From assembly GCF_037029465.1 (NCBI RefSeq), contig NZ_JAYMEM010000009.1:124001-188000 (forward strand): a stretch of DNA of 64,000 nucleotides, written 5' to 3'. Positions 7,775-16,589 of this stretch are shown here, piece by piece. This stretch comes from Mesoflavibacter sp037029465. Its GTDB lineage: Bacteria > Bacteroidota > Bacteroidia > Flavobacteriales > Flavobacteriaceae. The translations under genes and the position numbers were made by a program. The notes below the pieces were generated by a model. That model searched no databases and was not told the DNA's origin. It worked only from the letters and a program-made list of their open reading frames with translations. The first letter of the stretch is position 1; every line of letters begins with the position of its first letter.

Positions 7775-9906
7775 GATTTATATAGCTGTAATTGTATTCG
7801 CTTTCGCGGAATATCAATACTCAACACCTTAACAATAATCTGCTGGTGTAAGTGTACATACTCGTTAACATCTTTTACAAAACTGTCTGATAAGTTAGAG
7901 ACATGTATTAAACCGCTTTCTTTAATACCAACATCTACAAAGCAACCAAACGCAGTGATATTATTTACAATTCCAGGTAATAATTGTCCTTCTCGTAAAT
8001 CTTCAATCGTTTTAATGTTTTGATTAAAAGTGAAAACTTTTGCCTGCTCACGTATATCTAAACCTGGTTTTTCAAGTTCTTTCACAATGTCTTCTAAAGT
8101 TAAAAGACCAACGTCTTCTGAAATGTATTTTTTTAAATTAATCTTTTTTAAAGTAGATGTATTACCTATCAATTCTTTTACCGAAACACTTTCATCTTTT
8201 GCCATTTTTTCAACAATAGCATAACTTTCTGGATGTACAGCAGAATCATCTAACGGATTATCTCCATCTTTAATTCTTAAAAAACCAACGCCTTGCTCAA
8301 ATGCTTTGTCGCCTAATCTTGGTACATTTTTAATGTCTTTTCTACTAGAAAAAGCACCTTTTTCGCTTCTATAGTTGACTATGTTTTCTGCTAATTTTGG
8401 ACCAATTCCAGACACGTAACTTAATAAACTTTTACTTGCAGTATTTATATTTACACCAACTGCATTTACACAATTTTCTACCACAACATCTAATTGCTTT
8501 TGCAATTTATTTTGGTCTACATCGTGTTGGTATTGTCCAACACCAATAGATTTGGCATCTATCTTTACCAATTCGGCTAAAGGATCTTGAAGACGTCGCC
8601 CAATGGATACAGATCCACGAACGGTTACATCGTAATTAGGGAATTCTTCTCGTGCAATTTTTGATGCCGAATAGATACTTGCACCAACTTCGCTAACCAC
8701 AAAAACTTGCACATCGGTTTTAAATCTAATTTTTCTAACCAAAGCTTCGGTTTCTCTAGATGCTGTTCCGTTACCAATAGCAATAGCTTCTATTTGGTAA
8801 GCTTCAGTTAATGTACTCAACTTTTTTAAGGCACCAATTTGGTCGTTTTTTGGCGCATGCGGATAAATAGTTTCGTTGTGTTTTAAATCACCTTTTTCAT
8901 CTAAACAAACTACTTTACATCCTGTTCTAAAACCAGGATCTATAGCCAAAACACGTTTTTCGCCTAAAGGCGATCCTAATAATAATTGTTTTAAATTTTT
9001 GGCAAAGATGTTTATTGCTTCGTCATCTGCTTTTTCTTTGGCATTTTGTAGTGCTTCGTTACTTAAAGATGGTAGTAATAATCGTTTGTAAGCATCGGTT
9101 ATTGCTAATTCTATTTGATCGGCACAAGCGTTGTCAGATTTTATAATTTTTCGATCTATACGTTCTAGCGCGCGGTCATTGTCAATTTCAATTTTCACAC
9201 GAATAAAGCCTTCTTTTTCAGCTCTAAGAATAGCTAATAATCTGTGCGATAGTATGCGATTTAGGCTTTCTTCCCAATCAAAATAATCTTTAAATTTTTG
9301 AGCCTCTTCATTTTCTTTTTTTGTTTTTACCACTTTCGTGGAAATCATAGCATAACGCTCTAATTGTTGTCTTAAACTAGTCCTAATATCTGTACGCTCG
9401 TTAATCCACTCGGCAATTATATGTCTTGCGCCTTCTAAAGCGTCTTCTGTAGATGTTATATCTCCTTTTATATACTTAACTGCTATGTTTTCTACATCAT
9501 TAGCATTTTGACTCATTATGATTTTTGCTAATGGTTCTAATCCATTTTTTCTAGCAGTTACGGCTTTAGTTTTTCGGCTCTTTTTGAAGGGTAGATATAA
9601 ATCTTCTAGAGTAGTACTGTCTTGACAAGATTCAACTTTTGTTTTTAATTCGTCAGTTAAAACATCTTGTTCTTCTAGTGCTTTTAGTATGGTTGCTTTA
9701 CGTTTTTCTAGTGTTTCAAATTCTTCTTTATACTTAACAATTGCGCCGATTTCAACTTCATCTAAATTACCAGTTGCTTCTTTACGGTATCTAGAAATAA
9801 AAGGTACTGTACAATCTTGATTTAAAAGATTAACGGTATTTTTTATTGAGATTTCATCAAGATTAGACTTGTTTTTTATAAACTGAATAAGTTGCTGTTT
9901 GACCAT
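7771..9906 (-). CDS. tex: Tex family RNA-binding transcription accessory protein
   Basis: At 711 residues this is the usual length for Tex. In order, there is a helical N-terminal HTH-rich region with CTVPFISRYRKEATG near residue 31, then a YqgF/RNase H-like fold (about 320-440, starting VLAIDPGFRTGCKV). A helix-hairpin-helix pair follows (about 490-560: VSGIGPKLAENIVNYR and NVPRLGDKAFEQ). The protein ends with an S1 RNA-binding domain (about 635-709: GIVNNITAFGCFVDVG, SGLIHVSNLSD). Tex proteins bind nucleic acid and influence transcription and stress tolerance; the exact role differs between species. The gene stands alone between a convergent membrane-protein gene and a divergent promoter region. 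Confidence 0.95.
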   Translation of the reverse strand: MVKQQLIQFIKNKSNLDEISIKNTVNLLNQDCTVPFISRYRKEATGNLDEVEIGAIVKYKEEFETLEKRKATILKALEEQDVLTDELKTKVESCQDSTTLEDLYLPFKKSRKTKAVTARKNGLEPLAKIIMSQNANDVENIAVKYIKGDITSTEDALEGARHIIAEWINERTDIRTSLRQQLERYAMISTKVVKTKKENEEAQKFKDYFDWEESLNRILSHRLLAILRAEKEGFIRVKIEIDNDRALERIDRKIIKSDNACADQIELAITDAYKRLLLPSLSNEALQNAKEKADDEAINIFAKNLKQLLLGSPLGEKRVLAIDPGFRTGCKVVCLDEKGDLKHNETIYPHAPKNDQIGALKKLSTLTEAYQIEAIAIGNGTASRETEALVRKIRFKTDVQVFVVSEVGASIYSASKIAREEFPNYDVTVRGSVSIGRRLQDPLAELVKIDAKSIGVGQYQHDVDQNKLQKQLDVVVENCVNAVGVNINTASKSLLSYVSGIGPKLAENIVNYRSEKGAFSSRKDIKNVPRLGDKAFEQGVGFLRIKDGDNPLDDSAVHPESYAIVEKMAKDESVSVKELIGNTSTLKKINLKKYISEDVGLLTLEDIVKELEKPGLDIREQAKVFTFNQNIKTIEDLREGQLLPGIVNNITAFGCFVDVGIKESGLIHVSNLSDSFVKDVNEYVHLHQQIIVKVLSIDIPRKRIQLQLYKS

Positions 9907-9996
9907 TTAAAAGCTTATGTTTTTTAGAATTTTGGTAAATATAATATAATATAACAATTGATTTTTGGTTACTTTTATAGGGACTAAAATAAAAGT

Positions 9997-10140
9997 ATGA
10001 GTAAGCAAAAAAAAGGAGAACCATTTAAGATACCTATTAAAGGATCATTAGGCATCTTAGCTTTAGGAGATATAGGTGTTAGAGCTTGGCGAGAGGTAAG
10101 AAAAGTAAATAATTTAAAATCTTCTAATGAAAAAAAATAA
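9997..10140 (+). CDS. 47-residue protein translationally coupled to the phosphodiesterase fusion
   Basis: A short frame starts MSKQKKGEPFKIPIKG and ends NNLKSSNEKK. Its stop lies 11 nt inside the next gene, giving a 14-nt overlap (10127-10140), the hallmark of translational coupling. The middle (SLGILALGDIGVRAWREV) is a plausible short amphipathic or weakly hydrophobic helix between basic ends. I recognise no family. The arrangement suggests that it is made together with the large fusion protein and may bind it or help place it at the membrane, which is an inference. It is small enough to be missed by most gene callers. Confidence 0.6.
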   Translation: MSKQKKGEPFKIPIKGSLGILALGDIGVRAWREVRKVNNLKSSNEKK

Positions 10141-12652
10141 GGTCTTACTTATAGGTTGGGATGCAGCAGATTGGAAAATTATTGGACCATTAATGGCTAA
10201 AGGACAAATGCCTGCCTTAAAAAAAATAATTGATAATGGTGTTTATGGTAATATGAGTACTATGAATCCACCATATTCTCCAATGTTATGGACGACTGTT
10301 GCAACAGGAAAAACACCAGATAAACACGGAATTTTAGGTTTTTTAGAGGTTATGCCAGATTTAAAAGGCGTAAGACCTGTAACAGTTAACTCAAGAAAAT
10401 CAAGAGCTTTATGGAATATTTTTCATAACCAAGGTCTTAAAAGTAATTTAGTAGGTTGGTGGCCAAGTTTTCCAGCAGAACCCATAGATGGTGTAGTGGT
10501 TTCTGATAAATTTCAGAAGGTTAGTAAAGACCCAAAAATGAAAAACCCTATACTTAAAGGAACCATTCATCCTGAAAGTTTGGTTAAGGAAATAAAAGAC
10601 TTAAGACTGTTTCCTTATGAGTTGACAGAAGCACACATACTTCCTTTTATACCTAATGCAGGTCAGATTGATCAAGAAAAAGATAAGTCTCTGGAAACCT
10701 TTGCAAAGATAATGGCAGAAAACGTTTCTGTTCATAATGCTGCAACAAATGTTATGCGTACTACAGAATGGGATTTTATGGCAATTTATTATGATTTAGT
10801 AGATCATTTTTGTCATGCCTTTATGAAGTTTCATCCACCTAAATTAAAGCAAATTCCAAATCATTTGTTCGAACTATATAAAGACTGTGTTAATAGCGCA
10901 TACCGTTTTCAGGATATGATGTTGGAAAGAACTATGGAGTTGGTAGATGAAGACACTACGGTTATCATTATGTCAGATCACGGATACGAATCTGGTAATA
11001 AAAGAATTTTGAACATGCCTAAATACCAAGCAGCTCCAGCTTTAGAGCACAGACAATTTGGTATTTTTGTGGCTAAGGGACCAAATATTAAAGCTAATGA
11101 AAAAGTCTTTGGTTTAAGTCTAGTAGATATAGCTCCAACAATTTTAAACATGTATGATTTACCAATTGGTAAAGATATGGATGGTAAAGTGGCTTTAGAT
11201 ATTTTTAAAGAAATAAACCCACCTAAGTTTATTGATACTTGGGAGACAGTTAAAGGTGATTTTGCTGAGTTAGAAGTAAATAAAGAAGATGGTGTGTTAG
11301 ACGATGAGCAAACCATGAAACAGCTTATTGAGTTAGGTTATATAGAGAAACCTGATGATAATATCGAAACTTCAATTTTAAAGGTTAAATGTGATTTAAA
11401 ACATAATTTAGCTAGAGTGTATATTGGTAAACAAGACTATCAAAACGCTAAGTCAATTTTATTAGAGTTAATAAAAGAAAAAGATCCAGTAGATATCATT
11501 CCTTATTACATGGATTTACTTTCAATTAGCTTAAATGAAGAAGAGTATGATTTAGCAGAAATCTATTTAAATGAACTAAGGACACGAGATAAAAAGTTTA
11601 GTATAAATACTTATTTCTCTGAGGCAAAAATTCTTCTAAGTAAAAACAAAGTAAATGAAGCTTTAAGTGTTTTGACAAAAGCAAAAGAAGCAAAACCTAA
11701 TGGAGAAGTTTGGTTTCAAATAGGTAAAATATATATGCGTTTAGATAAATATGAAGATGCAAACCATGCATTTGAAAACGCTTTAAAATTTGAAGTTGAA
11801 AACGCAAAGTATCACCAAGCTATTGCTGTTAGTTTTTTAAGATTAAACAACCCTGAAGAAGCTGTAGATCATGCTTTAACAGCAATAGAATTAGTTAAAT
11901 ATTTTTCTAATGCTCATTATACTTTAGGAGAAGCATTAGAAAAATTAGGAGATTTAGATAATGCTAAAATAGCTTATGAAACAGCAATGAAGCTAAAGCC
12001 TAGAGCTCATCACAGAGCAGAAAAAGCATTAGAAAATATTGAAGAAAAGAAAGAAGACCTATTACAATTAAAAGATAAAAAAACTGGTGTTTTTAGAGAA
12101 AATCAAATAGTTATTGTTTCTGGTTTACCAAGATCGGGCACATCACTAATGATGCAAATGCTTGATAAAGGAGGATTAATTACATTAACAGATGATAATC
12201 GTAAAGCAGATGTTTCTAACCCTAAGGGTTATTTAGAATATGATCCAGTTATGAGTCTTCATAAAGACAATACTTGGTTGCATAAAGCTCAAAATAAATC
12301 AGTAAAAATAGTAGCGCCATTACTAAAGTTTTTAGATCCAAAGTATAGATATAAAATCATTTTTATGAATAGAAATATAAATGAAGTTATTAAATCTCAG
12401 CAAAAAATGATAGGCAAAGATCCAGAAGTATTACCAACTAAATTATATAATGGATATACTAAACTATTAAATCAAGTAGAAGTTTGGAAAGAAAAAGAAC
12501 CAAGTGTAGAGCTTATTTATGTAGATTATAAAGATGCTTTGTATAATACAGAAGAAGTATCAAATAATATTAAAAACTTTTTAGGTTTAAAACTAGATTT
12601 AGAATCTATGCGAAGCTGTGTAGATAGAAGTTTATACAGAAATAGAGAATAA
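10127..12652 (+). CDS. Alkaline phosphatase-superfamily phosphodiesterase - TPR - sulfotransferase fusion
   Basis: The 841-residue protein has three parts. Residues 1-370 are a type I phosphodiesterase/nucleotide pyrophosphatase fold of the alkaline phosphatase superfamily, with metal-ligand WDAADW near residue 11, a nucleophile-region MLWTTVATGK, and the metal-binding SDHGYES near 283. Residues of about 390-640 are tetratricopeptide repeats (for example VWFQIGKIYMRLDKYEDA). Residues of about 660-841 resemble a sulfotransferase, opening with the PAPS-loop-like SGLPRSGTSLMMQM and a later FMNRNINEVIKSQ. There is no signal peptide, so it is cytoplasmic or peripheral. The first and last domains are both enzyme-like, but substrates are unknown. 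It overlaps the 47-residue gene upstream. Confidence 0.85.
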   Translation: MKKNKVLLIGWDAADWKIIGPLMAKGQMPALKKIIDNGVYGNMSTMNPPYSPMLWTTVATGKTPDKHGILGFLEVMPDLKGVRPVTVNSRKSRALWNIFHNQGLKSNLVGWWPSFPAEPIDGVVVSDKFQKVSKDPKMKNPILKGTIHPESLVKEIKDLRLFPYELTEAHILPFIPNAGQIDQEKDKSLETFAKIMAENVSVHNAATNVMRTTEWDFMAIYYDLVDHFCHAFMKFHPPKLKQIPNHLFELYKDCVNSAYRFQDMMLERTMELVDEDTTVIIMSDHGYESGNKRILNMPKYQAAPALEHRQFGIFVAKGPNIKANEKVFGLSLVDIAPTILNMYDLPIGKDMDGKVALDIFKEINPPKFIDTWETVKGDFAELEVNKEDGVLDDEQTMKQLIELGYIEKPDDNIETSILKVKCDLKHNLARVYIGKQDYQNAKSILLELIKEKDPVDIIPYYMDLLSISLNEEEYDLAEIYLNELRTRDKKFSINTYFSEAKILLSKNKVNEALSVLTKAKEAKPNGEVWFQIGKIYMRLDKYEDANHAFENALKFEVENAKYHQAIAVSFLRLNNPEEAVDHALTAIELVKYFSNAHYTLGEALEKLGDLDNAKIAYETAMKLKPRAHHRAEKALENIEEKKEDLLQLKDKKTGVFRENQIVIVSGLPRSGTSLMMQMLDKGGLITLTDDNRKADVSNPKGYLEYDPVMSLHKDNTWLHKAQNKSVKIVAPLLKFLDPKYRYKIIFMNRNINEVIKSQQKMIGKDPEVLPTKLYNGYTKLLNQVEVWKEKEPSVELIYVDYKDALYNTEEVSNNIKNFLGLKLDLESMRSCVDRSLYRNRE

Positions 12653-12696
12653 AAAAAGCGGTGATTTATCACCGCTTTTTTTATTCTCTATTTCTG
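12637..12696. terminator. Bidirectional terminator within a 60-bp palindrome
   Basis: Two perfect 29-bp arms (12637-12665 and 12668-12696) flank a 2-nt centre. The core AGCGGTGAT / ATCACCGCT with A7 and T7 tracts is an ordinary bidirectional terminator. The symmetry extends a further 13 bp on each side, into the last five codons and stop of the fusion gene, and reaches to 3 nt from the converging gene's stop codon. This is far longer than the other terminators here. Confidence 0.9.
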
Positions 12697-12698
12697 AA

Positions 12699-13526
12699 TT
12701 ACAATGCTACTTTCTTTCTGATTACAGCATTTGTATTTTGGTCTGTTAACTCAAGAATGTAAACACCAGAAGCAATGTTATTTGCTTCAATAACATGTTC
12801 TGAGTTTTCAGTAGTTCCATTCATTACCAACTTACCGGCCATATTAAAAACATTATAGTTAGTTGCATTAGGTAAATTGTAAAGACCTATAGTTTGATTT
12901 AAAGCAACAATTTTAACTTGATTTTGTGCTTCAAAACCTTCAACACTTAAAGATTGCTGTCCTGCTAAAATGCTTGATCCTGGTGTATCATGGTAAGCAT
13001 AATCTTTAATTGTCCAACTTGAGCCACTACCACCAACATCTAATCTAATCCAGCCATAATGTATACCAGACCCAGCAATATTAAATCTTAATCCAAGGTA
13101 GCCATCTGTGGTATTACACCAGTTTCCAAAAGAGCAACCATAATAATTTAAAGACATAGCTCCATTAGAAAAACTATTATTAAACCAAGATCCTGCACCA
13201 GAAGAGATAACGTCATTATTAGAAAGAGCAAAAGGATAAGCGTAAGTTGCTCCACCACTACCTAAAGCTTCGTTACTTGCTGTTAAAGGTTGTAAATACA
13301 AATTACTATAATAAGAACTAATTTGTGCATGTATTCTAAAATCATTTGTACCATTATTGTCAATGTCTAATAGGTATTCACTTCCACCTGTACCACTAAA
13401 GTCAGGATCAACATCGGTATAAATAATAGATTGTCCACTTGCATCAGCAACACCAATTATAGACGCGGTCAAAGCACCATACGAAGCTAATTTTTTTGAT
13501 AAATTTAGAGATGTAGTTTTTTTCAT
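12699..13526 (-). CDS. T9SS type A sorting domain-containing secreted protein
   Basis: The 275-residue precursor has an N-terminal export signal (KKLASYGALTASIIGVADASGQ, so cleavage near 30). A Gly/Ser/Tyr-rich body follows, containing an Asp-rich segment (LLDIDNNGTNDFRI, near residue 53) that may bind calcium. The C-terminal region of about 75 residues is a type A T9SS signal (YNVFNMAGKLVMNG, then IASGVYILEL and a terminal VIRKKVAL). T9SS exports such cargo across the outer membrane and usually removes the C-terminal domain. No catalytic motif is visible. The gene stands alone, sharing a palindromic terminator with the convergent fusion gene. Confidence 0.85.
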   Translation of the reverse strand: MKKTTSLNLSKKLASYGALTASIIGVADASGQSIIYTDVDPDFSGTGGSEYLLDIDNNGTNDFRIHAQISSYYSNLYLQPLTASNEALGSGGATYAYPFALSNNDVISSGAGSWFNNSFSNGAMSLNYYGCSFGNWCNTTDGYLGLRFNIAGSGIHYGWIRLDVGGSGSSWTIKDYAYHDTPGSSILAGQQSLSVEGFEAQNQVKIVALNQTIGLYNLPNATNYNVFNMAGKLVMNGTTENSEHVIEANNIASGVYILELTDQNTNAVIRKKVAL

Positions 13527-13766
13527 AAGCTAGTTAAGTTAATAGTGATTAATAATTAAAAGTAAACAAATTTTTAGTTCATCAAAATAGTTTATGTGTT
13601 AAAAAGTTTCTTTTTTGTAGAATTAATATTTTAAGAGAGTTAAAAATTAATTTACTTTAAATTGTTTTAATAGTTAATGATAAAACTTTAAAAAATACGT
13701 CATCTATCGTATAGTTTTTAGTCTTCTTTAAACCTAGTTTTGTTTTAAACCATAATTATATTTAAA

Positions 13767-14204
13767 ATGAAACATTTACTATTAATCTTAACCTGCTTTA
13801 TTTCTTTTCAAACAATTTCTCAAACCAAGCTATTAAAAGATGTGTCAAGTACTAAGCAAATGTCTGTAGAAGTGACGACACTTTTTAAGCAAAATAGAAT
13901 AAATGAAGCTTTTCAAAAACTAACGCCATACTGGCCAATACCGCAAAACGAGATAGAAACTTTAAAAGAAAAAATTATAAAATACACTAATATAATTAGT
14001 ACTCGTTTTGGAGCACCATTTAATTATTTAAAAGTAAAAGATGAAAGTATAGGAGATATTGCTAAACGCGAAACCTACTTAATCCAATACGAAAATACAG
14101 GCGTACGACTAATATTTACTTATTATAAGAACAAAAATGGTTGGATTGTAAATGCCTTTAAATGGGACGATAATTTTACTGAAGAGTTTGTAACCACTAA
14201 ATAA
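13767..14204 (+). CDS. Secreted protein of unknown function (first gene of MORN cluster)
   Basis: The 145-residue precursor has a clear signal peptide (MKHLLLILTCFISFQTISQ, about 1-19). The mature part has a short helix with NRINEAFQKLTPYWPIP, then a segment that alternates hydrophobic and polar residues and ends NGWIVNAFKWDDNF, typical of a small alpha+beta fold in periplasmic proteins. I cannot name a family. It is 6 nt upstream of the 748-residue MORN protein, so the two are probably co-transcribed and function together in the envelope. Confidence 0.75.
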   Translation: MKHLLLILTCFISFQTISQTKLLKDVSSTKQMSVEVTTLFKQNRINEAFQKLTPYWPIPQNEIETLKEKIIKYTNIISTRFGAPFNYLKVKDESIGDIAKRETYLIQYENTGVRLIFTYYKNKNGWIVNAFKWDDNFTEEFVTTK

Positions 14205-14210
14205 TTTAAG

Positions 14211-16457
14211 ATGAAATATATATTAGCTAGTTTAATTTTACTTTTTGTAGTAAGCGCAAATTCACAAACCATAGATTGGCAAAATGCACCACTTAATCCA
14301 GCTGCAGAATATTATACACTTAATCATTACAATTTAAATGGCACTTTAAAGCAATTTTATAAAATTGATTTTGTTGAAAAATTATTTTACTTAGATTTTA
14401 ATAAAGATGGTTATTTAACTCAAAAGCTAACATCTGCAGCAGGTAAAGCCTTTAAAAATAAGACAGAATATATATATTCAAGTCCAGGAAAAATTGAAAC
14501 TATAAAAGAATATTCAATAGACAGTAAAGGAGAAATTAAATATCCTAGAGAATATTATGTAGTATATAATCAAGATGGTTTAATTTCAAAAAAAATAAGC
14601 AGAGAAAACAACTACACGACTCAGTTTAACTACGATAATTATAAACGATTAGTGTCCATTAAGACTATTAATCCAGATGGTAGTCCAAATGATTTTAGAA
14701 CATTTAAATACAATCAACAAGGACAATTAATTGAAGAAACAAGTAAAAGTAATTTAGGTACTGAAAAAGTTTATAAACTTAACTATACCAAATTAGATAA
14801 TGATATTTTAGAAGTCGAAATTAACTTATTTAAAGATGGAGAGCCTATGGGAAAAGGTTTTTCGGCAAAAGGATCATTAACTAGAGGAGAAGTACATGTG
14901 TTTTACAGAAACCCTGATCATTTAAAATTTTCTGCTAATGGTTATCAAGCATATAAAAAAAGCGCAATAACCACGCGTTATGACCAATTTGGAAATCTAA
15001 GAGAACGATATTCTAAAATAATAGATAAAAATATGGACCAAGTAGAAATAACTTACTATAACGGTATAGAAAGTAAAATACAAGAAAATACAGTTACAGA
15101 TACTGGTTGTGTATCTGGAGACTGCAATAATGGCTACGGACAATATAAACTAGATAATATGACTGTAACAGGTTTTTTTGAGAATGGTAAAGCCAACGGT
15201 TTTGCAAATCAAATTTTTAGTAATGGTGATAATTATTCAGGTAATTTCACAAATGGTGAAAGAGATGGGTATGGTATATACACATGGAAATCTACTAATT
15301 CTATGTATTATGGAGAGTGGAAAAATAATAAAATAAATGGTTATGGTTATTTAACTAAAGACAATATAACTTCAGAAGCAGGTATATATCAAGATGGTAA
15401 ATTAATAACAAATTTAGGTCAAGATTATTTAAATAAAAAAATAAGCAATTCATGCACTGGTAATTGTAAAGATGGTTTTGGATCTATTACATACAATAAT
15501 CAAGATTCTTATATAGGCTTTTTTAAAGGTAGTAAGCCATATAAAGCAGGAGTAAGAAGATGGAAAGCTACTAATACTTTTTATGCAGGTCAGTTTGATT
15601 TAAATGGAGAGCCAACAGGAATCGGTCATGTTTCAAATTCAGATTACATTTATTTTGGGAAGTTTAATAATGCTGAAGTTGTGGGCAAAGCTGTAAAAAT
15701 AAATAGAAGTACAGGTGATGTAGAACAAATTAATGCTCCACAACCATCAACTTCATCAAAAAGTATTACAACAAGTAACTCTAATTCAGGTTGCGTTTCT
15801 GGAGACTGTAATAATGGTTATGGAGAATATAAAACAGATACTTATACGTTAAAAGCCATATTTAAAAACGGAAAAGTAAACGGTTACGGGTTTCAAAATT
15901 TTATAAAAGAATCAGGGTACTACGAAGGTAATTTTGTAAATGGACTTAGAGAAGGTTATGGCTTTTATAAATGGCAAAACACTGGCAGCATGTACATTGG
16001 TCAATGGAAACAAGGCAAGCAGCATGGTTATGGCTATTATGCTAAGGATAATAAAGTTACAGAAGCAGGTTATTATCAAAACGGAAAACTAACTACTAAT
16101 TTGTTAACCCAAGATTTTATAAATAATAAAAAAGTAAATTATTGCTCAGGAAACTGTAAAGATGGTTTCGGTATGTATTTTTATTCTAATGGTGATATTT
16201 ATTTTGGGTTTTTCTCAAATAGCAAGAGACATCATATAGGAAGTTATATATGGAAAAGTGGAAATGTTTACATAGGTGAATATTATAACGGTAAAGCCAA
16301 TGGTTTAGGGGACGAAAACTATAAACTAGAAGATACAAGATATTTCGGATCTTTTACAAATGGAAAAAGGGATGGTTTTGGTGTATATTTTAATAAAACT
16401 AAAAATGTTGATAGTTATGGTATCTGGTCTAACGGTATTTTAAAAGACAAGTATTAA
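14211..16457 (+). CDS. Secreted MORN-repeat protein with internal duplication
   Basis: The 748-residue precursor has a signal peptide (about 1-19, ending SANSQ). Residues of about 20-295 contain YD-like strands (FNYDNYKRLVSI, FKYNQQGQLIEE). From about residue 300 to the end there are two copies, each of about 225 residues, of a MORN array. Each copy opens with CVSGDCNNGYG and has a second Cys pair in its middle (SCTGNCKDGFG / YCSGNCKDGFG). Typical MORN units are YYGEWKNNKINGYGY and YIGQWKQGKQHGYGY. The paired cysteines could form disulfides in the periplasm or outside. A linker rich in Ser/Thr (QPSTSSKSITTSNSNS) joins the copies. MORN arrays usually mediate protein or lipid contact. Function here is unknown. 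Confidence 0.85.
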   Translation: MKYILASLILLFVVSANSQTIDWQNAPLNPAAEYYTLNHYNLNGTLKQFYKIDFVEKLFYLDFNKDGYLTQKLTSAAGKAFKNKTEYIYSSPGKIETIKEYSIDSKGEIKYPREYYVVYNQDGLISKKISRENNYTTQFNYDNYKRLVSIKTINPDGSPNDFRTFKYNQQGQLIEETSKSNLGTEKVYKLNYTKLDNDILEVEINLFKDGEPMGKGFSAKGSLTRGEVHVFYRNPDHLKFSANGYQAYKKSAITTRYDQFGNLRERYSKIIDKNMDQVEITYYNGIESKIQENTVTDTGCVSGDCNNGYGQYKLDNMTVTGFFENGKANGFANQIFSNGDNYSGNFTNGERDGYGIYTWKSTNSMYYGEWKNNKINGYGYLTKDNITSEAGIYQDGKLITNLGQDYLNKKISNSCTGNCKDGFGSITYNNQDSYIGFFKGSKPYKAGVRRWKATNTFYAGQFDLNGEPTGIGHVSNSDYIYFGKFNNAEVVGKAVKINRSTGDVEQINAPQPSTSSKSITTSNSNSGCVSGDCNNGYGEYKTDTYTLKAIFKNGKVNGYGFQNFIKESGYYEGNFVNGLREGYGFYKWQNTGSMYIGQWKQGKQHGYGYYAKDNKVTEAGYYQNGKLTTNLLTQDFINNKKVNYCSGNCKDGFGMYFYSNGDIYFGFFSNSKRHHIGSYIWKSGNVYIGEYYNGKANGLGDENYKLEDTRYFGSFTNGKRDGFGVYFNKTKNVDSYGIWSNGILKDKY

Positions 16458-16589
16458 TTAATTTTATAAAACATTTATCTTATTGAATGGTAGATTAAAA
16501 TAATAGATTCAGTCAATTTTTCAAACCTATTATAGAAATACAATTTTCTTAGTTTTTTATTTAATTTAATAAAAACAAACTCATATTTT

